Of a DNA stretch of 64,000 nucleotides, positions 26,801 to 38,800 are shown in pieces; position 1 is the first letter of the stretch, and each line of letters opens with the position of its first letter. A program made the translations under genes and the position numbers. This DNA comes from Progne subis subis (lineage: Eukaryota > Chordata > Aves > Passeriformes > Hirundinidae): contig JAKJHU010000046.1 of the NCBI GenBank assembly GCA_022316685.1, forward strand, positions 4,005,001-4,069,000. Direction: 5' to 3'. The notes under the pieces are model-generated. The model was not told the DNA's origin and did no database searches. It was given only the letters and a program-made list of their open reading frames with translations.

Positions 26801-29800
26801 ATATGAGTTAGAACCCCTAATCTGATTTTTGGTACTTATGTAGGACTTGAAATGCCTTTCTCAGCTTCCAAATTACTTCAGTTTCCACAGACTTCACAGG
26901 GATTTGTAGATGTTTCTTCAGTTATTTTGACCAGAAAAAGTAATGTAATTCTGCACATCTACTAAAAAATGCTTCTCAGACCCTGCCCTGGTAGATGTAC
27001 CTCGCAGCCCAGAAAGAAGAACAGTCTTCCCACAAATTCCTACCTGACCAAAATTCACAGCTGCATGTTGAGCCGAGGTAGTGAACATGATCACTGTGAG
27101 ATATTCTGCTAGTGCCTCTCGTGTCCTGATCATCTTAGGGAACCCTAAATGAGAGAGAAGAAAAGCTTAATCCAGCAATGAAGTAACCCTGCCACCCAGC
27201 AGTAATTAAAAAACATGGGTTAGAGGGCCATGAAGCAGCCACTGAAGAGCAGGGCATTCTATGAATCTTGCTCTGGGGTCTAACAGGAGCTCCTCAAATT
27301 CTCTGTGCCTTGGCCATGCAGCTGGAAAAACAGCCTTACCTCATGAAAGTCTGTGAGGCATCGCCACTGTTTGCGAAGTATGTGATGTTCCATAAGGCAA
27401 GGACAAAGTATAATTATGCCTTTAAAAAACTGTGTCCCTGTCCTACCTACCCTGCAGCGAGGAACTCCCAGAGTCCCCAGAACAGGGACCTCAGATGCTC
27501 CATTTTTCTTCAGTCTGCAGTGCAAGCAGGGAAAGTTCATGCCAGGGAGGAAGCGACCATGTGCTTATATTTATAAAGGTCTGAGGTTCAGCAATCAAGT
27601 GTATTGCAAGAAAGAGTGCAGGGAGAGTTTATTCGCTGAAACGGGAAGTGAGGAAATGAGAACTTCTGAAAGACAAACAACACAATGAGGAACACAAATA
27701 GTTGCATTAAGCTGTATCTGAAGGAGAGTAATCAGAGTTATATAAAGAAAAAGACAGAATACTCAGGGTCTAGGAAAATATTTTGCAACCAAAGCAACCC
27801 CAGGCCTGTATCACTCCTATCCTCACAAAATCATAGTCCTGTGCTGTACCTCCTGTCCCAGCCCAGTGTGACCACAGGTCCCAGCAAGCTGCCCCTGCCC
27901 AGGCTGCCTGTGTGAGCTACTTCACGTCTCCACCACCAACCTGCTGCAGACGTGAACTCAGCGAGAGGGAAGAGGTACCTCTGGTCAGCTACCAAACCCA
28001 AGAGGAGAGGATGCACCACCCCCTCGTGTGTCCTGCTATTCTAAGTACACTGTGCTCATCTCTAAAGGAGTTTGGAATTCTCCCAATCACAGCAGTCCTC
28101 CCAGGGAAGAAACAGGTGCCACAGCTTCCCTCATTTTAGCCTCATCTCACTCCTTACAGACCCCACCAAGTCCCTCTTCTCTACGATACAATGCCTGGAG
28201 CAGCAGCAGGGCAGAAAGAGATGCTGCAAGCCTGGTAGGTTTTTTCCATCTGTAGTGGCAGTCCTCCCACCTGTGGTGCTTGTAGCATCCCACCCCAGCT
28301 GCAGCCCTGGGAAGGCTCAGTACTTGTCCCATATCAAGATGCTTAGGTCAAACATGAAGCTCCTACCAGGAGGAACAACATTTCTAAGCTTTTGCTAAGA
28401 GACAACTAGACAAACAAAAATGAACCTTTGCTTGTCCAGGCAGATAGAAGCCAGAAGCCTTTTATCCACTAGAACATAATGATTGGAAACATCACAGTTT
28501 TGCCTGGACATCCGGCACTCCAATGTTTGCATGCAACACCAGAGCCATCTGCCCTAAGTCACTGGCCAACAAGTGTTGACAGATCTAAATCAGACCAGAC
28601 AACAGGAAGAATCCCCAGCCACCTCTATAAATTCCTGAAAATCTGCTTGGAAAAAATGTGAGTGGAAGAGAAAAGCAACATGTTGAGGGAATGAAAGGGG
28701 AGTATTTACTCAGGTGGGTGAACTGAGCCATGTTATGGATGAGAGTTCTCATGGCCAAGTAATGGTTTGCAAGAGAGGAAGTGAGAAGAGAGAGCAAAGG
28801 AAAATATTTATTGGAAATAGTTATGAGTATCTTTTCTCGAAGAGAGTAAAATAGTTCAGTGATGACACAAATGCTGAACAAATGTGAAACGCAGCAATAT
28901 ACTCCTGGGGAGGTTCTTACATGTTCTTATTTGGTGTGAGGTTTGGAGGAGAGGATTCAAGGGGCCTCACTGCTTCTTGATTTCTGTCAGTCTGCCTGGT
29001 GGTTCCAATACACACAGCCATGCCCCCTAATGCTTAAAGCATGAGCAGACAAAATCAAAGGACCTGTCTCCAGCATAGAGAGATTAGAGAGTTGCACAAG
29101 CTGCTTACGAGAGTCTTTGTCAAAGGAAGGAGCTGTCTCCTGAAAGAGGGCCTGGGCCAGGGTCCCACAATAAAACTGAGCATCTTCAGGCAAAGAAGAG
29201 AGAGAGTCTGTAACTTGTGCTGTGCACTCAGCACTGCTGTCAGCAGACACTGGACAAGCTGCAGACCTGGCTGGGCTCACACCTTACCTGAGGCTTTCAC
29301 ACCCCTCATTCCATAGACGTAAATGTCTTTGACAAAGGCCTGGAGTTCCACGTCCTCACACACCACCTCGTCACTCTCATAGTAGATGTGAATTACATCC
29401 TCTGTGAAACTGCAGACAGGAACAAATGAACAAAACAAAATGAAAAGGAGAATGCCAGTCTGCCATTCCAGAAGATGACCTTCTGACCTTGCAGATGCTA
29501 CATGAAAAAAGAGAGAAGGGCAAGAGAAGGTCTCAAAACTCTCATATCTCCTTCCTACAAGCAGTAGGAATGAACAGAAGTAACTGATTCATTTAGGACT
29601 GCAGCATCACTTCTTCCCCCAGCAAAAAGATCCTGGACCACACTGCAACCCCTGAAAAAATCCTGTGCACTTTATTCTCTTATTTGAGGGTTTGCTCCTG
29701 CACAGACCTCTATCATCACATCTACATCCTTTCCTCACTCCATACAGACTCCCTCTTGCATATCCATGTGGCTCCCATACCAGGAAGTGGGGTTCCCAAA

Positions 29801-32800
29801 CTGTGATACCAAGCACCCTTCCCAAGGCTGCTCCTGAATGCCAGTAGTTGATCCCTCCCACTGGACGTCCTTTTTGTGAAATACTGGAGTGGCCCAGGAA
29901 TCTTCTCCTGTGAAGAAGAGGTCCAGAGCTGTTTCCTATTCCCACAGTTTATAGCAGACATCTCCTTCCTGTTCAGTTCCTCTCCTCAAGATGCCTCTTC
30001 CTATAAAAGCTTCCCCAGCTAGCCCACCTCTGAAAGGCTCTTAAAACACTAAGATAACAGAAGTAGTTTCAAAACCAGTGAAAATAGGTAATCCTGATAT
30101 CCTGAAGAACTGCAGTTCATGTCTGAATGATTTAATGAAGCTGTGCTGAGGTATTCTGTTAGCTCTGCAGGTACCATGTTAAATCTCTTGTAAATATTTT
30201 GACAACAACCCACAGGGTGAAACACTCGACTGTAGAAGCTGACTGATGGGATTAAGAATTGTTATCCAACAGAGACTTATCCCTTTAATAGAATATAAAT
30301 TTATACATTTCGTAAATTTATTGAAAATTGGAGACTTTTACAAATCTATCAGTGTGGGTCCTATCAGCCATTCAAGAGTTGTCATTGAGGAAGAAAATAA
30401 CTGCATAAACACCTAGCGTTTAAGTAATTCTAGCTTCCAGAGGAAATGAAAGGAAAACAAAACAAAAACTTTGCAACATGCAGAGAGAAAGCTGCTCTCC
30501 ATGAGCTCTGTCTCCATGCATTTGGCACTGGTGCCAGGTGGTACAAGAAGGGGATCCTCCTCTCAAAAAATGGCAGTATTTCAGACCCCCTTCCACAGAA
30601 ATAGAAATTAGTATATGAAGTGTGGGTGAGCTGTTTTGGGCTGAAGTAACTTTGGTTGGTGAATCTATCTGCAGTTAGATCAGAAATAGGAAGAGGACTA
30701 GGGGACTTTACAAATTTGCTGTGTGAGATTCATTGTTTCTATGGGAACAACCTTGTCAGCGTCCTTAGGTCTAGGCCATCTACAGTGTGTGAAGCAATGC
30801 TGGGGATAGAAACTATTTCATCAAAAAAGTGAAGACTGATACTCCTGCAGAGTGTAGGAGATTCCTGGTGAGTAGACACATGCATGACCATGGGTTCACA
30901 GGTCAGGATCTCACACACTCAAAATGCCCACACCATTTATAAACAAATGATTCACAACTCTCAGCCAAGTTTGAGGCAGTCTAACATCACCCTCCAGCAA
31001 GGTTAACATCCACAAACAGTCAAACTGAATAAGTACTACCTGGTATTTGAAAGGTGTATCTCAATCCACAAAGAAAACACAGGAAAGAGAGGGAGGACCA
31101 AAAAAAAAAAAAAATGGACTACATGAAGAAAACAACCACTGCAAAGTTACAACTTCCTTTTCTCTCAAATTGGCACTCACAATTGCAGGAAATATTGCAA
31201 GATAAGCCCTTGTCAAAACACAGAGAAAACACAGGAGACAAAGATGTCCCCAGAACTTCCAACATTATGCTTCCATCATAAAACCCCTACTTTGTGTACA
31301 CAAAAGATCTGATTTTTAATGAACATGCTTTTAAAAAGTCATGTGATCAGAAACAGCTGCATATTTGGTAAGCAACTTATGCCATTCAAAAATATGCTGT
31401 TTGTTAAACTAAATGCCACTGCAGAATAAAAACCATATAAATCATCCAAAGCAGTGTTTCAGACCTGAAAAGGAGCCAGGTTTATGATGGTTGAGCAGCC
31501 TTGCAGTACCTCTCCTTACTCAGAATTGCTGCCCTTCATGATTAAACTCAGACTTTGCAATTTCAAGGCATTTTAAGAAAGGTTTTGTTCCAATCAGTTT
31601 ATACCTAATTTTCTGAGTTTCAAAAGAGAGCTGTCATGGAAGCTAAGCTTATATTTTCAGTCCACAAGAACCCTGATGAGCTCACGTGGCTGGCTCAGAG
31701 AACTGAGCTCTCTCTTGGCTTGTGCATAGCTAAAAAAAAAGGTAACTAAATTCCTTTTGCAGGCTGAATTCCAACTCACTAAATTTCTCTGAAATCCTAT
31801 AGAGGAATACATACTTGTAAAGGGTCATCTGAAATACAGAATGCAAGAAAACAGCACCGAAAAAAGCAGGAAATAACACTCTTTCAAGAATGTGTGCTTG
31901 ACTAAATATTTTTCCTCAGATGAGATATACTGGATGAAAAAGTCACTACGTGACTAACCAGCCCAGATATTGTTTACAAGATGTGATGAAAATCAAAGTG
32001 AGCAGGAAAAAAATCAGGTCAGTGTCTCTTTGATTTTATTAGCCAATATCTAGAAACATGGGCTTTTACCTCTTTATAGCCTCCCAGACCTTAATGCCAT
32101 CATCCCGGTAATAGTAGTAGGGGATATCCTCTTTGCTGTCCATTCCTTTAGCTTTGATCTCCTCAGGGAAGCAGAGGGAACTGTAAGTCAGATCCTTCAT
32201 TGCTTTCTGCACCATTTGTACATGTCCTCCTCCACCCGTAGCATTTGCCTGCAGGAAGAACAGCAAGATGGGAGCAGCAGGAGATTATGTTCCCTTTGTG
32301 TCAAGAATGGCTTTAAAAATTTGCTGGAGATGGGATGCAGAATTCTGGTGAATGTGTTTTTCAAGGAGAAACCACATCTCCAAACAAAGAACCAAACTGC
32401 AGAGGTCTACTGGAACTGAGCATTTTGACTTCAGGGATTTCACACCTCTCCCACGAATCACTGTTAATATCCAGATTTGCACCATAGGTACTGTTTATAC
32501 TGGAATACACTAATAAAGTACAGCAACATCAAAGCATGGCACTTCTCTGCAGTCCTGTGCTCCAGAACCAGTGCAGGTGTGAAGGAAGGCAGCCCTGAGT
32601 GTGTTAGAAGAGGGCTTAAGTTAAACTGGCAGTGCTGCTACAGAGCAGTTCAGGAGCAAGTTTTTAGGCATGCAGGCTACCCTTAGACACCCTGGAAATA
32701 ATGCCAGGAGATCAATCCTGCTGGGTTGCCACTTACGAGGAGTGGCCAGGGTTTCAGTATATGTTACATTTGAAAAACACAGCATGTCCACAACAGACAG

Positions 32801-35800
32801 CACTGCAAAACTCTTCAGATAATCACAGCGCAAGAGTTCCCAAAAGTTGCTTTTCTAGCATATGATAAAGTGTTGTGGCAGGTGACCTTATATTTACTGT
32901 CCTCTGGCTCATTGTTTGGCTGCATTGGAACCAACAAATTCTGGCACTCCAGATCTTTTCTGGCAGGTCTTACCCACACACTCATCCCATGTGCACAGGG
33001 TATGGACAGGACACTTCTGTTTGAAGGGATGCAAAGCCTCCACAGTCAGCAGTGAAGTACAGACAACAAGGAAAAGAGTTTGCATTTAACCCCTCAATTC
33101 TGCTTGGGTGAAAAATTCCAAAGCAAAGAAGCTATTTTTGGCCCGGTGTCAGTGGTGTAAAGAGGACAGAGGTGTCTTGAAACACAGGTTCCCTCTTTGA
33201 AAGGGCTTCTGAAAGCTCCCCAAACCTCCACAGCATGCTCCTAGCAGGTTGTCACAGAGACTGCTGTGCGCCAAGCTGTTGCAGTTCCTAGATGCAGCAT
33301 TCCATTTCTCCCATCGAGCTTGATGTCATCTGTGAACTTGTTGAGGATGCATGCCAGCCCTCACCCAAATCAGTGATAGGGGTATGCCATACAGCTATGT
33401 TCCACTGACTCAGATGAAGCTGAGATTCAGCCCTAGCAGGTCTGCTGCTTATGGCAACTCAAGAAGACAGTCTGGAATCCAAACACACTCTTTGTGGTCT
33501 TGGAAATCTGTCTTACCTACATGTCTTTCTGTGATGAAAATTTCCATTTGCAATCACAAATCCCTTTGCTCAGAAATGAATAACAGTATTTAAAAGAAGT
33601 TGGGGGCTTAACTATGTGGATACGTATGCAGGAATTTATGTGCACTCCCATATTATAACCCAAAGGCACATGGGCAATGAGGGAGATGCTGACTGACGTT
33701 GGTGAGTTCTGATTTGGCTACTCAGAGGTAAAAGAGATCATCTTTATCACAACACGACATTAGTTCTGTGTGCCTGTTTCTCGGTATTATTTATGTTTGC
33801 CCGTCAACTGAAAGGTCAGGGGATAAGGCAGTATGTGACGATTAAAGGATATGTACATATGGAACCATGACGAACAAAGAACCACTAGTAATGCTAACTG
33901 ACATGAACGATGAAGATTCACAAAGAGTTCACCTACCTTGTCAAAAAGTCCACACTCACAGATCAGCTGTTCTCGGGCTTTGGTATTGATAGCTATTGTG
34001 AACCGCATATGTGGCACCAAGAGCTGTGAAATGAAACAAACAATGAAAGAAGGAGAATTCTCAGATTGAATTCAACAGCAGCCAGATGTAAAGTTTGAAG
34101 TCCTGGTGGCTTAGCTGTATCTTACCTAGCACGACAGCCAGCTAAACGATTTCAGCTGAACGATCACCTGAACTTCCTTCTGGTTTGTCCAACTGATGTG
34201 ATAACCACCCCAGCCCACATGCAAGAACTAACCTTGAAGAGGGGATGTACAGCAGGCAGCTGCCGGAACATAGCTATGCTGAACACCTCTGAGACTAAGT
34301 GTGTCCGTAAGAGATGGGTCACTGTCTGGTGGATGTGGAAATCAGACGAGCGGACCCAAATTTTAGCTAGCAGCCAGTCATAGGTGGCATCTGAAGGAAG
34401 GAAGATGGGATTGTCTGGTCCAGGCTTTTGACCAAGCTGAAAGATATAAAAAGGGTATGAAACCCTAAGTCCTTCATGTTTTAAATGAGACAACAAACAG
34501 TGTGACCCTCTAAAGACCCTGACAGCAAGCCCACCTGGATTGCAATGGGTACAATTTTTTTCTCCAGATTCTTATACAGCAGACAGATGGGTGCAGCCAA
34601 GTACTGTACTGTGCATGGGTCTGTTTTATTGGCATCCACGCCATCAAGCAGCTCGTAGTCCACAATAAAAATGTTTCCTTGCTGTGGGGAAAAAAAAAAA
34701 ACCAAAACAAAACAAAAAAAACCACAAAAAAACCACCAAAAAACTCAAAAAAACAACAACAAAGAAGAGAAGCATGATGTGTTTTAATGATATGCAAGCA
34801 GCTTGGAACAAAGGAATGGGAAGCCTTGGCCAGAGACTGACTGGAGCCTGGTGGTTACAGGCAATGCCTGGCCCACCCTTCCTCATGGCAGCTCAGGAAC
34901 TGAGCCATTGGGACAGCAAGTACATTGCACAGACTACCTGACTTGTGTGTGCAGAGTCTGGCAGCGAGCCTTTCAGCAAAGAGCATCTATGTATTTGGTA
35001 CTCATGCAGTGACTCTCAGATGCAAGCAAGCACTGCCAGCTGAAGAGAACCCTGTGCTAATTGTACAAACAAAAGCAAGGCACCACCCTTGTCAACACTT
35101 CTTAGCATGTTAGTGGGTAAGACCCTACCAGGAAAGGAACAGTCAACTTCCCCCCTGAGGCATTCAGTCAATCCCTAACCTTTCAGAGAAAACCAGTAAA
35201 AAAGGACTGTTCATTTCCTGGTTACAGCTCTTCCTCTGGACCTGGAGACAGGCATGGATAGCCTGCAGCTCCAGGACAGCAGCAGAAAAGCCAACAGGAG
35301 CACTCCAGTCTGCAGAGACAAACAGCTTTGTCATGACTGATCACGCAATCTGAAGAGAGATGTGCCTGAAGGCAGTAAGAACAGACTCTGGAGATTAGAG
35401 GATGTGAGAAGGAACAGGTGGAGCCCAGCCTGACCCAGAGCCATACCTTCACTTCCTCCTCCAGCGTCAGGTTCCTCTCCAGACTGCATTCTACCATGTC
35501 CATGGTCACAGGCAGCTTCTTGGGTATCTCTGTGCATCTCCGGATCAGCACAGGATTGCATCCATTCAGGAACTGGTAACCAAACATAAAATCTTCCCTC
35601 CAGTGTTGCATCACATATTCTAAAGGAAAAACAAGCCTACAGCATCAATATCTGTGCAGCATCAATATCTAGTGAATTGCAGGGTTTCTCCTTTCCCCGT
35701 CACCTTTTCATTATACTGCACTGCAACTTTGGATACAGAATGTAGCAAGAAAAGAATTCAAAAGGTGACAGATCTTTAAGAAAAATCACTGAAGTTAAAT

Positions 35801-38800
35801 GGAAAATTTAATCCTTGTTTCTCACACTGAGAAGAATTAAATTGATAATAATTTGTTTCTCCTTGTACAGAAGCAATGAGGAATAAAGTATTCCACTTTA
35901 TGAAGAATACTCTCTTCATCTGTAAACCACCTTCTCAGGTCTTCCATGAAGTTTTTAAATCCCCCTCTTCAAATCCAAAGGGCATACACTACAGAGGGAT
36001 AAGTTTAAAAATGGGCGGCACAAGCAGAAGGGAAATACACATCGACATGTGTAGGGAAAGAACAGCAGTGGCTGGAACAGTTCTTTTAGCTAGAGCTGGG
36101 TGAGGGAAATTTTGGGGAGGGTGTGGACTCTGATTCAGTAAAACTCCTCATTTGTTTTTCTGCTTGTTTGACTTGTTATCCCTGTATTTATTTTTCAATT
36201 GCTGATACAAACCCAGATTAACATCACAATAAAATTCTAGTTTTGGATACTCCATCTCTTTATTATTACACATGAAGTACTACTGGATATTTTTTGTAGT
36301 TGCAGTGTTCTGTTTTGTAATGTCATGTTGTCACTTCAATTAATATGAAAAATTCCATTGGTGTCTTCAGGGGAAAAATGAAGGTAGTGAAATTTTTCAT
36401 TACTGGCTAGTTTTATACAAGGCGGGACTTTTTCTGAAAACAGTAGAATTTTCTAAAAAGAGTTAAAAGGATTAAAAATATAGGCCCCAAGGGAAAGCAA
36501 TGATAATTAAAAAAAAAAAAAAAAAAAAAAAAAAGAAAAAAAAAGAAAAAAAAAAGAGTCTCAAAATCCACAATGCTTTTTCATAAACTGGAAGAAACTT
36601 AAGTTTATACAAAATTACATTTACATTATCTCCACCATCTCCATCAACTGCCTAATGAGTCTGGAGCGGTATCTGAATTCTGTACCAAGAAAAAAATTAC
36701 TCAGCACCTTGGACAGAAACTGCATGACTGAAAAATGCCTTGAACCACCTTCTCCTGTTTCTGCTAGGTCTTGCAAAAAAGCAAACTAAGATCTGTGTAA
36801 ACATAACTGAGACCAATGCTTAATGTTTAAATTGGAGCTTCCCTCATGAGTATGGAAATATTATCAATTAAATTAATTGTAGATCATATCTAATTCTTAT
36901 GTTGAAAGTACTTTAAGAAGCTATCTTACTAAAAGTAATAAATTGCTGTAATTAGTTTTTAATACTTCTGCCACCTTGTGTGCTTGGGTTTATATCCAAG
37001 AAAAGCATAATTGCTCTTATTTCTGTGAATTGATCCCTAGGCAGCCTGAAGTAGAGTAAAACTTCAGAGAAGGAGGGAAAACCATTTTTTATTTGCAGAG
37101 TCTAAACAGCCTATTCACACACATTCGAGGAGTCACACATTTACCAATTTAAAGTAGCTGTGCATCCATTATACCCAATAATACAGAAAGACAAAGTAAC
37201 CATGGATGATACCAGAAGGTTAAGCCTGGCTCACAAATTGGAAGCTTCCCCAGTCCATCTCTACAGAAATGGCACCATGAACTTCAAAACCCCTGCCTGT
37301 CTGCAATTCTTTTTACTGGGTTTTAAAGCAACCTTTAAGATTCATGTATTGAAAAGGGTTAAAGAAAAGCAGCATTTTGTCTTTGATATGTCACTACTAC
37401 ATGAATGGACTTTTTAACAGAATGAAAGATACTGAAGAAACTGAACATCCCTGAAATTCATGCTCTTAGGCATTTTTGTCTTCTAGTAAGAAGATGTGAG
37501 TATGAAATGGCAAGCACAGGAGGATACTTAATGCAATATGCATAATTAATTCTGACACATTTTTGATAAGTGACATTTTGGACAAATGCCACAAGCTTTT
37601 TCAGGTCTAGCTCACATTAATTTCCAGTAAGAAGCATGCTTCCTTGGATTGTGATCTGATGACTTATCCTGCACCAGGACCAGGCGGAGAAGTTACAGTT
37701 TCCAGGTCATTCCCAGCTCTTTGTAACCCACCCCCAGATCTGCTGGCCTAACAGCAGAGGCGTTCCTATCTGGAATGACTTGTGTCAAAATAACCCCTGT
37801 GGAGAAAAATTTACCCCTGAAAAGCATTTGAGCTGCCCCAAGTCACTGACACAAATGGCCCAAGAAAACCAACTGAGAAGAGCTACAGGTCTGTCAAAGG
37901 TAGAGGTCTTATGACAGCAGAACCAAGGCACTGGCACCCTCCCCATGTTGCAACAGGGTTGAGAAGCCAGGACTTTTAGCAGCAATGCACCTGAGCACAT
38001 GGCTGGGGATATCAGGCAACAGCCTTTGATCTGGGCTGTGTCAGAGGCCAGAGGAGTCACCCTCGTACTTGCCCTTGACAGAGAACGTTACCAGATTTCC
38101 CTTTCTGGAGATTTTCTGTGTATTCAGATGAAGTGGTACACGGACAATCAAACTTTCAAAAATGTCTTAGCAGCTCCTATGGTCTGAAAAGCACTCCCAC
38201 TAAGTTATCTATAGGTTTAGATGCAAAATACTTAGGAAAATCTGTCCTGCGGAACTTGAACATACTTGAAAATAATTTCTAAAAGCCAAAAGGGACCATG
38301 ACGCCCAGCTGCCCTGACCTCCGGGACAGCTCAGGACAGAGAATGTCACCGATCAATTCCCAGTAATTCTAGTTCCTTGTGAGATCATAGGTTTGTTTTT
38401 AAGTCTTGTGGGTTGATGGTGGGATCAGCAGTCTGAGATTACAGTTTATTTATCAGAGAGCAGAAGAGTAGGTCAGCCACATCCACCCTAATCAGATGAT
38501 CAAACAAGACAACTAACTAGTCACTCTATGACGCAAACACGAGCAAATGCTGATAAACTCACCAGAGATTGTGTTGCTGATTCTGACAAAGATCCTCTCA
38601 AAATCTGCAAAATCACTCCAGGAGGACTGGAACATGTGCATGAAACGGTTGACATAAAGATTCTCCATCCTAAAAATAAAACAAAACAAAACATATCTGA
38701 AAAAAAAAAAATCTCCAGCTTTCTCAATACCCATTCTTATTATTTTCCATGTCTTTATGTATCTAAACACAATAAACTTTTAGTAATGGAACGTGGGATT

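Larger units (their letters stand above)
35620..38562 (-). other. ALOX5: ALOX5 intron 5
   Basis: A 2.9-kb intron with a degenerate CR1-like fragment (about 38268-38400), an A-rich run with G interruptions (36509-36555) and a local 17-nt direct duplication (35639-35672, CAGCATCAATATCT). No extra exon was recognised. Confidence 0.8.
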
